Shown here piece by piece: positions 26,346 through 34,561 of a stretch of DNA of 64,000 nucleotides; within the stretch, counting starts at the first letter, position 1; every line of letters begins with the position of its first letter. Position numbers and translations under genes: made by a program. The notes beneath the pieces were generated by a model. That model was not told the DNA's origin. It worked only from the letters and a program-made list of their open reading frames with translations, and ran no database searches. Origin of the DNA: Bradyrhizobium erythrophlei (lineage in GTDB: Bacteria; Pseudomonadota; Alphaproteobacteria; Rhizobiales; Xanthobacteraceae); contig FSRD01000001.1 in NCBI GenBank assembly GCA_900129675.1, positions 5,383,501 to 5,447,500 on the forward strand. Reading direction: 5' to 3'.

Positions 26346-27596
26346 GTGGCACGCAAGATTCGTCATTCCAGCCTTGAGAGCCGCACCGCGCGGCTGAAGC
26401 TCGCCGTCCGGCGCAAGCCCTACAACGGCCCGGCGCTCGCACGCGGCGTGCTGCTGCTCTATCGACGCAACAAGGGCAACGGTTCATGGGTGCTGAAGGC
26501 ATCGAACGGTCACGGCGCTTACTGGACCAAGGCCATCGCCGAGGCCGACGACCACGACGAAAGCAACGGCAAGGCCATCCTGACATTCTTCGAGGCGCAG
26601 GACGTCGCCAAGAAACTGGCGAGCGGCGAGGACGGCAACATCGGCAACGCGCCGATCACGGTGGATAGCGCGCTAAAGGACTACAGGCGCGATCTGGAAG
26701 CGCGCAGCGCCAATCCGTACAATGCCGACTGGCCACGCCTGCACCTCACCAGCGCGCTGCTGGCAAAGCCGGTGCAGTTGCTCGCAGCCACCGAGCTGAA
26801 GCGCTGGCGTGACAGCCTGCTCGGCACGATGGCACCGTCCACGATCAATCGGCTCGGCCGTTGCCTGTGCGCCGCGCTGGAGCTGGCGAAGCAGCACGAC
26901 GAGCGCATTCAGAACCGGCAAGCGTGGGAAGTCGGCCTTGCCGTTTTGCCGAATGCGCAAGAGGTGCGGAACGTCATCATCTCTGACGGGAAGGTGCGCG
27001 AATTCGTCGCCACCGCCTACGGGCTCAATCATCAATTCGGGCTGCTGGCCGATACGCTGGCGATCACCGGCACGCGGCCGAGCCAAGCGGCGCGCCTGCG
27101 CGTCGAGGATTTGCACGATCACCCGGTGCGGCCGAAACTGGCGATGCCCAAATCAGCTAAAGGTGGCAGCAGAAACCGCAGCGCGAAAAAGACCGAGCGC
27201 TATTCGGTCCCGATCACCGTGCAGTTGGCGGCCAAGCTGAAAGCGGCGGCGAAAGGTCGCGCCGACGATGCGCCGTTACTTTTGCAGAGCGACGGCCGTT
27301 CGTGGGGTGACAATCCGGGCCAGAGCTATCATCGCGACGTGGACAAGGTCGTTACCGACATCGGGCTCGATCCTGACGAGGTGACGATGTACGCGCTGCG
27401 CCACTCCAGCATCGTGCGCATGCTGCTGCAGAACGTTCCGATCCGTCTCGTGGCGTCGCTGCACAACACCAGCGTCCGCATGATCGAAGCGCATTATTCG
27501 CGGTTCATCGTCGAGCACAGCGACGAGATCTCTCGTCGCGCGCTGCTGCAGCATGAGCCGCCGAGCGGCCACAATGTCGTGGCGCTGGCCACTTGA
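26346..27596 (+). CDS. Tyrosine-type site-specific integrase
   Basis: 416 residues. The SAM-like core-binding region is about 95-200, and the catalytic domain carries Arg in TGTRPSQAARLRVEDL (about 244), His353-x4-Arg358 (LRHSSIVRMLL), a second His (about 373) and the nucleophile Tyr384 (IEAHYSRFIV). The residue set of an active recombinase appears complete. It stands at the left edge of the accessory block next to a truncated ABC_sub_bind gene, so it likely catalysed that integration. No tRNA gene is adjacent. The start is ATG or GTG near 26346, shortly behind CCGGGGACACC. Confidence 0.93.
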   Translation: MARKIRHSSLESRTARLKLAVRRKPYNGPALARGVLLLYRRNKGNGSWVLKASNGHGAYWTKAIAEADDHDESNGKAILTFFEAQDVAKKLASGEDGNIGNAPITVDSALKDYRRDLEARSANPYNADWPRLHLTSALLAKPVQLLAATELKRWRDSLLGTMAPSTINRLGRCLCAALELAKQHDERIQNRQAWEVGLAVLPNAQEVRNVIISDGKVREFVATAYGLNHQFGLLADTLAITGTRPSQAARLRVEDLHDHPVRPKLAMPKSAKGGSRNRSAKKTERYSVPITVQLAAKLKAAAKGRADDAPLLLQSDGRSWGDNPGQSYHRDVDKVVTDIGLDPDEVTMYALRHSSIVRMLLQNVPIRLVASLHNTSVRMIEAHYSRFIVEHSDEISRRALLQHEPPSGHNVVALAT

Positions 27597-27816
27597 TCAG
27601 CGGGGGTTCTCGTTGCTTGACTACCGTTCCGGAACCATGAACGAGCGGCAACCGCGGGCGCTGAATACACGCCCCACGACAAGCGGGCGCGTAAACACGA
27701 TGCTTAGCTACTTTCCGGCGCAAAATTGACGTTTCCGGGATTGAGGTCAGTTGGTTGCCGCAAAACAAAACCCGCCGGGGTGAGCGGCGGGCCCGAGTTG
27801 GCTTAGATTGAGGCGC

Positions 27817-29223
27817 CTACTGGACGGATTGTTTTTCCATTGCGCGACCGATGTTGACGATGTTGTCGGCGATGACGCCGAGCCCGACCCAACGCTTCAT
27901 TCCGGCATCGCCTTTGTAGTGGCAGCGATCGAGCCCGTGTCGCCGCTTGACCACGCTGATGCGTCCCTCGCATCCGGTCCGCCATTTCTGTCCGTTGCGG
28001 AACCAGCGCTTCCTCTGCTCTCGTTTGCGCTCGGGGCTCTTGGTCGAACGGTTGGGAATGCAGACGCGCTTGACGCCCTGGGCGTTCGCTGCTGCCTCGT
28101 TCTTGGCGGAGTAGAATGCGGCATCTGCTGCCACCATGTGCGGCGGACGCCCCAGCATTGCTCGATGCATCTCGATGGCGGCTATCAGCAGGTCCGAATC
28201 GCTCGGACGCCGATCATAGACCTCGTAGTCGATCACGATCTGGTCCTCGGCCTCCTGCAACTTCACCATCTTGCCGAACTCGTTCGGCTTGCCGGCCTTG
28301 CCTTTGCGAATGATCTCCGTCGATGGCTCGAACAGGCTGAGTATCTTGCCTTCGGCGTGTGTGTCGCCGCGGAAGATACGCGCTCTCGTCTGCTTCATCA
28401 CTTGCTTGACCAGCGGCACCATCGCGTCGAGCTCCTGGCGCAGGCCTTCGAGCACCAACTGCTGCAGGACGTTCCTTGCGCGCTTGGTTCCTCTGGCGAC
28501 CTCTTTGGAGAACCGCTTCGCCTGTCCCACCACTCGGCTGGTCGCATTGAGCAGCTTGCCATAGGATCGATTGAGCTTCTCCCGGCTCTGCTTGGCTCTG
28601 GAGCGCGCCGCCCGGGCGATGTCCAGGACCCGCAGCTTCACGCTGCGACTGCGGTCGCGCAGCTTGGCGCCAGTCTCGCCGGCGATCTTGCCAATCCTTT
28701 TCATGGTGCGGATCAGAACCCGCACGCCATCGCCCAACAAGCTCGAATCGGTCGGATAGTGGACGTTGGTCTCCACCACGGTGGTGTCCACGCGCATTCT
28801 GCGCCCCGCTGCCAACCCGTTGGCTTGAGCCAGCTTCACCAGCCTTTGGTGAATCTGCTTGACCACCTCGGGCCCCACTGCCAGACCCCAACGTCCCATC
28901 GTCTTTGCATCGGGTGTCTTGCCGGCGCCGACGCGGGTGAAGTCGCGGTACACCAGATTGGCGCGCACCTCGCGCTCCAGCACGCCATAGCTCCAGTTGC
29001 GGATGTGCTTGAGGATCAATAAGCGCAACACCATCTCGGCCGGCGCGCCCAACCGACCGCGACCGCGGCTCTTGGGATGCCGCCTCGCCAGCGCTTCGTA
29101 CACCGCAGCTACGATCTGTTCATCCGCCAGCACCCGGTCGGCGTGTCCCATCCAACCTTCGCGAAGATCGCTCACTTCTTCGGCGATCAACCCGTCGCCA
29201 AAGCTGAGCTGCGCTCGGCGCAT
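27817..29223 (-). CDS. ISNCY-family transposase
   Basis: 468 residues from the ATG of MRRAQLSFGDGLIAEEVSDL. It shows an N-terminal DUF772-like helical domain (LGAPAEMVLRLLILKHIRNWSYGVLEREVRANLVYRDF), a first catalytic Asp in RMRVDTTVVETNVHYPTD, a long basic helical insertion, then VAADAAFYSAKNEAAA and KRRHGLDRCHYKG, giving an IS5-superfamily DDE layout. The TGA of the upstream small gene lies one base before this ATG, so translation is coupled. The frame is intact, so the element may still be active. Confidence 0.9.
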   Translation of the reverse strand: MRRAQLSFGDGLIAEEVSDLREGWMGHADRVLADEQIVAAVYEALARRHPKSRGRGRLGAPAEMVLRLLILKHIRNWSYGVLEREVRANLVYRDFTRVGAGKTPDAKTMGRWGLAVGPEVVKQIHQRLVKLAQANGLAAGRRMRVDTTVVETNVHYPTDSSLLGDGVRVLIRTMKRIGKIAGETGAKLRDRSRSVKLRVLDIARAARSRAKQSREKLNRSYGKLLNATSRVVGQAKRFSKEVARGTKRARNVLQQLVLEGLRQELDAMVPLVKQVMKQTRARIFRGDTHAEGKILSLFEPSTEIIRKGKAGKPNEFGKMVKLQEAEDQIVIDYEVYDRRPSDSDLLIAAIEMHRAMLGRPPHMVAADAAFYSAKNEAAANAQGVKRVCIPNRSTKSPERKREQRKRWFRNGQKWRTGCEGRISVVKRRHGLDRCHYKGDAGMKRWVGLGVIADNIVNIGRAMEKQSVQ

Positions 29224-29224
29224 C

Positions 29225-29569
29225 TCAATCACGCTGTCCTCCCGAGCGCCTTCGACGCGGCTCCGGACGCAGCAAATCATGATTGAGTTCGCAAATGGTC
29301 TCGATCGATTGCTTCAGCTTCTGATAGTTGCTCAGCCAGCGGCGAACCTCGGCGACGCGCTCGCGACGCACGCTGAGTTGCCGCGTGCGTCCACCAGCAT
29401 AGGTGACCGTCAGAACAAACACCCGGTGCCCTTCGCCACGCGCGCATTTCGGGCAGTCTTTGGTATGTCGGACGCTGCGCTCCAGCAGCGAGCCACGCAG
29501 CAATTCGCCGGTGACCGGCAGCTTGCCGACAAGCTTCTCGCGCGCTCGAAGGGATCGATCTCGAATCAT
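29225..29569 (-). CDS. IS-associated small protein (DUF6788-like)
   Basis: 114 residues with a CPKCARGEGH zinc-ribbon motif and VTYAGGRTRQLSVRRERVAEVRRWLSNYQKLKQSIETICELNHDLL. It lies inside the 25-bp inverted repeats, first in the operon with the transposase. Proteins of this kind accompany ISNCY transposases; the role in transposition is unknown. An earlier start at 29573 in another frame is less likely. Confidence 0.75.
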   Translation of the reverse strand: MIRDRSLRAREKLVGKLPVTGELLRGSLLERSVRHTKDCPKCARGEGHRVFVLTVTYAGGRTRQLSVRRERVAEVRRWLSNYQKLKQSIETICELNHDLLRPEPRRRRSGGQRD

Positions 29570-29719
29570 TCACAAGAATGAATCAGACCGCAGTCGCCCC
29601 TGTCAATTTCAAATCTGTCCGACCTTGCAGTTTTCCATGCCCTGAGCGATTCTCCCGCAACAACCGAGCGCTTCAATTTTGCGCCGGAAAGTAGCTAGGA
29701 CTGTCTCACGCTTCACCTG

Positions 29720-29890
29720 ATCGTGAGAGCCAGTAGCACAACAGAGTGGTATCTTGCAGTTAGGAGTTTTTCGATACTGCGCCGGTCGATCCGACGCATC
29801 ACGAAGCGCTCGCTTCATCACGGGCTCAGCCCGGAAGCCGACCGATCAAAGATTGGGACGGACGGAGGAGCGCTGATGCCCATCCCCCAC
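29720..29890 (+). repeat. Upstream-region repeat, copy A
   Basis: Runs from ATCGTGAGAGCCAG through CACTGCGCCGGTCGATCCGA-type sequence to GAGGAGCGCTGATGCCCA. It is about 90 percent identical to 30041-30224 by eye. Both copies carry the same ribosome site and first codons of the small gene at 30207, so the repeat is a duplicated promoter and gene start, not an attachment site. Confidence 0.75.
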
Positions 29891-29895
29891 ACTGT

Positions 29896-30009
29896 CATTT
29901 CACCCCACAGGAATGGGAGGCCATCCGGGCTGTTCGCCGCACATGGCCTGACGAAATCGACTGGCTAGAAGTTCGCCGCGCGATAGAAGAGGCTGGGCGA
30001 GAGTTTTCA
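29896..30009 (+). pseudogene. N-terminal fragment of a paralogue of the 30455 gene
   Basis: Translating from 29896 gives HFTPQEWEAIRAVRRTWPDE followed by IDWLEVRRAIEEAGREF. This aligns with FTREQWNAIRAVRDDWPEGIDWEEVRRQLVQAGQEF at the start of the 30455 gene. The remainder is missing and the start is fused to the coupled small gene by a deletion of roughly 240 bases. It is a decayed tandem copy. Confidence 0.7.
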
Positions 30010-30040
30010 GAGGTCTCTGCCCAGAGAGAGCAAAGGAAAC

Positions 30041-30224
30041 GATCGTGAGAGCCAGCAGCGCTACGGACAAGCACTGCTGCTGTTAACCTCCGCCTACGAG
30101 CTTTTCGACACTGCGCCGGTCGATCCGACGCATCACGAAGCGCTCGCTTCATCACGGGCTCAGCCCGGAAAGCCGACCGATCAAAGATTGGGACGGAGGA
30201 GCGCTGATGCCCACCCCCCACACA
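30041..30224 (+). repeat. Upstream-region repeat, copy B
   Basis: The intact counterpart of 29720-29890. It contains an inverted repeat CTCGCTTCATCACGGGCTCA-type stretch and the GGACGGAGGAGCGCTG ribosome site of the 30207 gene. Confidence 0.7.
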
Positions 30225-30458
30225 AGACTCTATCATTTCTGCACTGGGCGGCCGCCGTGGATTGTCGGTGCAAAGGAATTGAGACCCAATCGCAATCAAA
30301 TCGGTGGCTTCCCAAGTCCCGACGTTCTGCGGGCGACGACACGCAGTCAAGGCGATCGCACCGCGCCCGGAATGCAAGGCTACCCCACCGAGTACATTGC
30401 GGAAACCGTGTCGCTGGCCGATTGGCCTGGCACGACGATGGCACCGTGTGCATCATGA
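30207..30458 (+). CDS. Small hypothetical coupled to the 30455 gene
   Basis: 83 residues (MPTPHTRLYHFCTGRPPWIVG...). A strong GGAGG ribosome site stands ten bases before the ATG, and its TGA overlaps the ATG of the next gene (ATGA), which supports real translation. No domain is recognised. The first part is duplicated upstream in copy A. Probably an accessory gene of the integrated element. Confidence 0.5.
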   Translation: MPTPHTRLYHFCTGRPPWIVGAKELRPNRNQIGGFPSPDVLRATTRSQGDRTAPGMQGYPTEYIAETVSLADWPGTTMAPCAS

Positions 30459-31051
30459 CATTCAAGGCGTTCACCCGGGAGCAGTGGAACGCCATTCGCG
30501 CGGTCCGCGACGACTGGCCGGAGGGCATCGACTGGGAAGAGGTCCGCCGCCAACTCGTGCAGGCCGGGCAAGAGTTTTGGCACATGCGAGCGCATCGACT
30601 AAGGTTAGGACCGCCAGCGAAATTGTTGGGGAAGTTGCGCGGCGCGATGCTTCAAATTGGGAAGCTACAGACCACGCTGAAAGCGCTGCCAGAAAATTTT
30701 GTTCGCAATGCCCCAGACCCTTACGTCGAGTTGCTGCAGCAGGAGCTTCAGAAATGGCTTGAGACCTATGAATACTTTTGTGGACCAGCGTTTAGAGGAC
30801 GCAAATATGTTTATCGCGACTTTCTGTATGCAAATCTGCTGTATGTTTGGATAGGACCACTATCCGTAGAACCGTCGTTTTCTCGAAAGCTCGACAACAC
30901 GCCCTGCGGGCCAATGATCGACTTTTACACGCTCACGCTAAAGGCCATTCTCGGCAAGGCACCCGGGCCATCTCGGATCGCCAAAATAATCGAGCGACGC
31001 CGCTCGCTCGCTCGCAAAACTTCCCCTTTCGGCCGTGACACGACGGTTTAA
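30455..31051 (+). CDS. Hypothetical protein of the integrated element
   Basis: 198 residues starting MTFKAFTREQWNAIRAVRDDWPEG. The N-terminal 40 residues form a charged helical motif (EQWNAIRAVR..WPEGIDWEEVRRQL) that also occurs in the decayed copy at 29896. The remainder contains aromatic-rich stretches (YEYFCGPAFRGRKYVYRDFLYANLLYVWIG). The start is fixed by ATGA overlap with the preceding small gene. No known family is recognised; phage-like origin is likely from context. Confidence 0.65.
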   Translation: MTFKAFTREQWNAIRAVRDDWPEGIDWEEVRRQLVQAGQEFWHMRAHRLRLGPPAKLLGKLRGAMLQIGKLQTTLKALPENFVRNAPDPYVELLQQELQKWLETYEYFCGPAFRGRKYVYRDFLYANLLYVWIGPLSVEPSFSRKLDNTPCGPMIDFYTLTLKAILGKAPGPSRIAKIIERRRSLARKTSPFGRDTTV

Positions 31052-31118
31052 AAATCCAACTAGACGTGCTGCATTCCAGACTGCACCTACGTAGCCACAT
31101 GGACACGGAGGACAATGC

Positions 31119-31364
31119 ATGGCGCGCCCTGAAGTTACCGGCCGCAAATCGCTTGATAGCGCGGACGACGCCGACGCCTACAGCGTCGACGAATTTTGCA
31201 CGCGTCATCGCATCAGCCCGCAGCTCTTTTACAAATTGAAGCCGCAGGGTCTGATGCCCGTGACGTTCAACGTTGGCACGCGCGTGTTGATTTCCAAGGA
31301 AGCGGCTGCTGCATGGCGTCGCGAGCGCGAGCAGGCGGCGCAGGCTGCTGAGCGCGTCGCCTAG
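31119..31364 (+). CDS. AlpA/excisionase-like helix-turn-helix protein
   Basis: 81 residues. The segment YSVDEFCTRHRISPQLFYKLKPQGLMPVTFNVGTRVLISKEAAAAWRRERE has the winged-helix form of AlpA or phage excisionase-type regulators, ending in an Ala/Glu-rich helix. Such proteins bind att-region DNA or activate integrase or excision genes of satellites. Placed between the integrase and the replication genes, it is probably the element's regulator. Confidence 0.75.
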   Translation: MARPEVTGRKSLDSADDADAYSVDEFCTRHRISPQLFYKLKPQGLMPVTFNVGTRVLISKEAAAAWRREREQAAQAAERVA

Positions 31365-31432
31365 CTGCATCTGAGAAGAAAAGGCGGCCCGCCAGCCGCC
31401 TCTCCAATCTCCCCCACACGGAATCGCTTCGA

Positions 31433-32116
31433 ATGTTTGTCGGCAATACCAGCGTGCCTGCGGGCGCGCAAGATTTACCTGCGCCGGAAACGGCCGTCTG
31501 GCCCTTCGCGCCGCTGGCGGCGCGCAGCTACGATGCCTTGGTGATCGATCCGCCTTGGCACTTCAACACGTGGAGTCTGGCCGGACAGACCAGCAAGTCG
31601 GCGTCGGGGCAGTATCGCACCATGCCGCTTGCCGAGATCATGGCCTTGCCGGTGCGCGAATTGCTGAAGCCCGACGCCATCGTGTATCTCTGGGCGACTG
31701 GCGCCATGCTGCCGCATGCGCTCGCAACTCTGCGGGCGTGGGGAATCGTCTACAAAACCAGCTTTGTGTGGCGCAAGGTCACCCGCAACGGCAAAGTCCG
31801 TTGGGGCACCGGGCGCTGGGCACAGAGCGGTCACGAGCTTGTTCTGCTGGGCGTGGTCGGCAGGCCGCGCTGTTTTCTCCTGCCGTCGATTTTCGATGGT
31901 ATCGCCCGCGAGCACAGCCGCAAACCAGACGAATTTTACGGCATCATCGCCAAGAAGACGCCGGGGCTGCGCCGTGCCGACGTGTTCGCGCGTGAAAAGC
32001 GTGAAGGCTGGGATTGTTGGGGTGATGAGGTCGGGAAATTTTCGCCGCCCCTTTGCAGCACCGAGCGCAGCTCGATCCTGATTCCTAGCCACGAGCAGAC
32101 AGGAGTGCAGCCGTGA
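31433..32116 (+). CDS. MT-A70 family DNA N6-adenine methyltransferase
   Basis: 227 residues. The catalytic DPPW motif is at 39-42 (LVIDPPWHFNTWS), followed by LPVRELLKPDAIVYLWATGAMLPHALATLRAWG and QSGHELVLLGVVGRP, typical of phage-borne MT-A70 enzymes. It would methylate adenine in DNA, possibly to protect element DNA from host restriction. No cognate restriction gene is beside it. Its stop overlaps the GTG of the primase-like gene (GTGA), so they are translationally coupled. Confidence 0.88.
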   Translation: MFVGNTSVPAGAQDLPAPETAVWPFAPLAARSYDALVIDPPWHFNTWSLAGQTSKSASGQYRTMPLAEIMALPVRELLKPDAIVYLWATGAMLPHALATLRAWGIVYKTSFVWRKVTRNGKVRWGTGRWAQSGHELVLLGVVGRPRCFLLPSIFDGIAREHSRKPDEFYGIIAKKTPGLRRADVFAREKREGWDCWGDEVGKFSPPLCSTERSSILIPSHEQTGVQP

Positions 32117-32988
32117 ACGCACCCCTGTTCCCGTACAGCATTCGTCAGATCGCCGCCGTCATGGGGGGCGATGTTACCGGCCGCGACTCCTGCAACGTCC
32201 CCGGCCCCGGTCACAGCAAGCAGGATCGCTCGCTGGCCGTCCGCATCACGCGCACCGGCTTTGTGGTCCATAGCTTCACCAACGACGACTGGAGGGATTG
32301 CCGTGATTACGTGCGCAGCAAACTCGGCCTGAGTGACGATTGGCAGTCCGACAAAGCACCGCCGCCGGATACGACCGGCGATGATCTGGAGCGCCGGAAG
32401 AAACTGGCGCTCAAAGTCTGGTCGGATTGCATCGATCCGCGCGGGACGCTCGCAGCGCGTTACCTGCGCGAACATCGCGGGCTGCACTTGCCCGATAGCA
32501 CCGCCTACTCGGTGATCCGCTTTCACGCGGGGCTGCGCTATGAAATCGGCAAATATCTTCCGGCAATGGTGTGCCTGCTGCGCGACATCAAGACCAACGA
32601 GCCGTGCGGAATCCACCGCACGTTTCTCGACCGTTACACCGGCAAGAAGATCGACCGCAAAATGCTTGGCATCGCCAGGGGCGCGGCGATCAAGCTCGAC
32701 GCCGAGCCCTCCTCGGCGCTCACAATTGGCGAAGGCGTCGAGACGGTGCTGGCGGCCCGCGCCGCTGGTTTCACGCCCGCATGGGCATTGGGATCGAGCG
32801 GTGCCGTGCGCTGCTTTCCGGTCCTGAAGAATCTGCGCGAGTTGACGATCCTGCAGGAGAACGACCCGACCAGCCGCCGGGACGTCAAGACCTGCGCACG
32901 TCGTTATCTCGAAGTGCGCCGTCCAGTCAGCGTCGTCGAGCCCAAGATCGGCAACGACTTCAACGACTGTTGGAAGGCGCGCGGATGA
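32113..32988 (+). CDS. Toprim-domain primase-like protein
   Basis: 291 residues, GTG start. The N-terminal part (GRDSCNVPGPGHSKQDRSLAVRI) resembles the CHC2/DUF7146 zinc-finger region of phage primases. The central part is helical. The C-terminal half has a Toprim core with LTIGEGVETVLAARAAGF and ILQENDPTSRRD. It probably synthesises or supports RNA primers for element replication. It overlaps both neighbours by four bases (GTGA and ATGA), forming the unit methyltransferase, primase, helicase. Confidence 0.85.
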   Translation: MNAPLFPYSIRQIAAVMGGDVTGRDSCNVPGPGHSKQDRSLAVRITRTGFVVHSFTNDDWRDCRDYVRSKLGLSDDWQSDKAPPPDTTGDDLERRKKLALKVWSDCIDPRGTLAARYLREHRGLHLPDSTAYSVIRFHAGLRYEIGKYLPAMVCLLRDIKTNEPCGIHRTFLDRYTGKKIDRKMLGIARGAAIKLDAEPSSALTIGEGVETVLAARAAGFTPAWALGSSGAVRCFPVLKNLRELTILQENDPTSRRDVKTCARRYLEVRRPVSVVEPKIGNDFNDCWKARG

Positions 32989-34328
32989 ATAAGCCGTACG
33001 CCGTGCATCGGATGATGCCGAACGACATCGTCACCGAGGACAGCGCGGCCCAGCAGTTCGTTGAGCTGCATGACGACAAGCTGCGCCACTGCCATTCTCA
33101 GGGAAAGTGGTTCCTCTGGAATGGCTTCCATTGGGCGGTCATCAACACCAACCTCGCCTTTCATTGGGCGCGCGAATTGGCCCGCCAGCTCGCCGAGAAC
33201 GAGGACGATCGTAGGCGTTACAAGATCAGCGCCACCAGTTTCGCTGGCGGCGTCGAACGATTCGCGAAATCCGACCCCAAGGTCGCGGTCACGATGGAAT
33301 ATTGGGACCGCGATCCTTGGCTGCTTGGTACGCCGGGTGGCGCCGTCGATCTCCGCACCGGGCTGTTGCGTCCTGCTGCGCCGGATGAAGGCATAACCAA
33401 GGTCACGTCGGTGACGCCGGACAACAGCGGTTGCCCGCGCTGGCTTCGCTTTCTGGTCGAGACGACCGGCGACGACGGCGAGTTGATCCGCTTTCTGCAG
33501 CAATGGTGCGGCTATTGCCTGACCGGCATCACGCGCGAGCACGCGCTGGTGTTCGTCTACGGCCCCGGCGGTAACGGCAAGTCCGTGTTTCTCAATACGA
33601 TCACCTCGATTCTGAACGACAATGCCGTGACGGCCGCGATGGAAACGTTCACCGCCTCGAACAGCGACAAACATCCGACCGATCTCGCGATGCTGGCCGG
33701 TGCGCGCCTTGTCACCGCGAGCGAGACCGAGGAAGGCCGCGCATGGGCCGAGGCCCGCATCAAGGCGTTGACCGGCGGCGATCCGATCACCGCCCGCTTC
33801 ATGCGGCGTGACTTCTTCACCTACGTGCCGACCTTCAAGCTCATCGTGATCGGGAATCACAAACCCGTCCTGCACAATGTCGATGAGGCGGCCAAACGCC
33901 GCTTCAACATCGTGCCGTTCACCCTCAAGCCCGCCCAGCCGGATCGCCAGCTTGAGCAGAAGCTGATGCAGGAAGCCTCTGGAATCCTGCAGTGGATGAT
34001 CGACGGCTGTCTCGACTGGCAGCAGAACGGGCTGGTCCGCCCGACGTGCGTCATCGAGGCCACGGCCGAGTATTTCGGCGATCAAGACCTGTTCCGGCAT
34101 TGGCTCCATGAGGAATGCATCTGCGAACCGGGCAACATGGACATCTCGGAGGCCAGCAGCGTCCTGTTCACGTCTTGGTCCGGCTACGCGAAGGCGGCGG
34201 GAAATAAGCCGGGCACGTCGTCGACTTTCAAGGACAATCTGACGGCGGCCGGGTTCAAGTTTTACCGGGGCGCGAAGGCTCGGGAGTTTTTCGGGATTCG
34301 CCTGCGCCCGAAGCAGGCATGGGAATAA
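32985..34328 (+). CDS. D5/P4-type superfamily 3 helicase-primase
   Basis: 447 residues from the ATG at 32985; a longer in-frame extension would run into the primase gene. A D5_N-like region (about 70-190) precedes an SF3 AAA+ helicase with Walker A GPGGNGKS (193-200), followed by MLAGARLVTASETEEGRAWAEARIKALTGGD and FKLIVIGNHKPVL (Walker B and sensor). A C-terminal DNA-binding part follows. It matches phage/plasmid primase P4-family C-terminal proteins, which open the origin and drive autonomous replication. An iteron-like palindrome lies 20 bases downstream. Confidence 0.9.
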   Translation: MNKPYAVHRMMPNDIVTEDSAAQQFVELHDDKLRHCHSQGKWFLWNGFHWAVINTNLAFHWARELARQLAENEDDRRRYKISATSFAGGVERFAKSDPKVAVTMEYWDRDPWLLGTPGGAVDLRTGLLRPAAPDEGITKVTSVTPDNSGCPRWLRFLVETTGDDGELIRFLQQWCGYCLTGITREHALVFVYGPGGNGKSVFLNTITSILNDNAVTAAMETFTASNSDKHPTDLAMLAGARLVTASETEEGRAWAEARIKALTGGDPITARFMRRDFFTYVPTFKLIVIGNHKPVLHNVDEAAKRRFNIVPFTLKPAQPDRQLEQKLMQEASGILQWMIDGCLDWQQNGLVRPTCVIEATAEYFGDQDLFRHWLHEECICEPGNMDISEASSVLFTSWSGYAKAAGNKPGTSSTFKDNLTAAGFKFYRGAKAREFFGIRLRPKQAWE

Positions 34329-34347
34329 CGCATGAGGAGATGGATCG

Positions 34348-34449
34348 CTGACGGCACTGACAGCGCTGACGCATTTTCCGGTTTAGTCGCTTACGCGCGC
34401 GCGTGGAGCGTCAAACCGAAAATGGCGTCAGCAGCGTCAGCAGCGTCAG
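34348..34449. other. 102-bp palindrome of 9-bp iteron-like units, candidate origin
   Basis: Three 9-base units with core CTGACR begin at 34348, 34357 and 34366. Three with core CGTCAG in inverse orientation begin at 34426, 34435 and 34444. Inner arms ATTTTCCGGTTT / AAACCGAAAAT and a central 12-bp palindrome ACGCGCGCGCGT complete the symmetry. Directly behind a helicase-primase gene this suits a replication origin or copy-control site; a MITE or operator is an alternative. Confidence 0.5.
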
Positions 34450-34561
34450 AGGTCTCGCCACCCCATGGATAAGCCAACTGCGGCGGAATTTCCGCCGCGC
34501 TCGCGATGATGAAGGGCCACATCATCGCGGGGTCACACTGGTCCCGATAACGAGAGAACTG

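Larger units (their letters stand above)
27705..29697 (-). mobile_element. ISNCY-family insertion sequence with 25-bp perfect inverted repeats
   Basis: The termini at 27705-27729 and 29673-29697 are perfect inverted repeats beginning TAGCTACTTTCCGGCGCAAA. They enclose a transposase gene and a small accessory gene on the minus strand. Length is about 2.0 kb. No clear target duplication is seen at the flanks. It splits the integrase from the rest of the satellite-like element. Confidence 0.88.

Noticed and set aside
29720..30224. Direct repeats as attachment sites of the integrated element
   Set aside because: They carry a ribosome site and gene start and are only 320 bases apart, so a local gene duplication explains them better.
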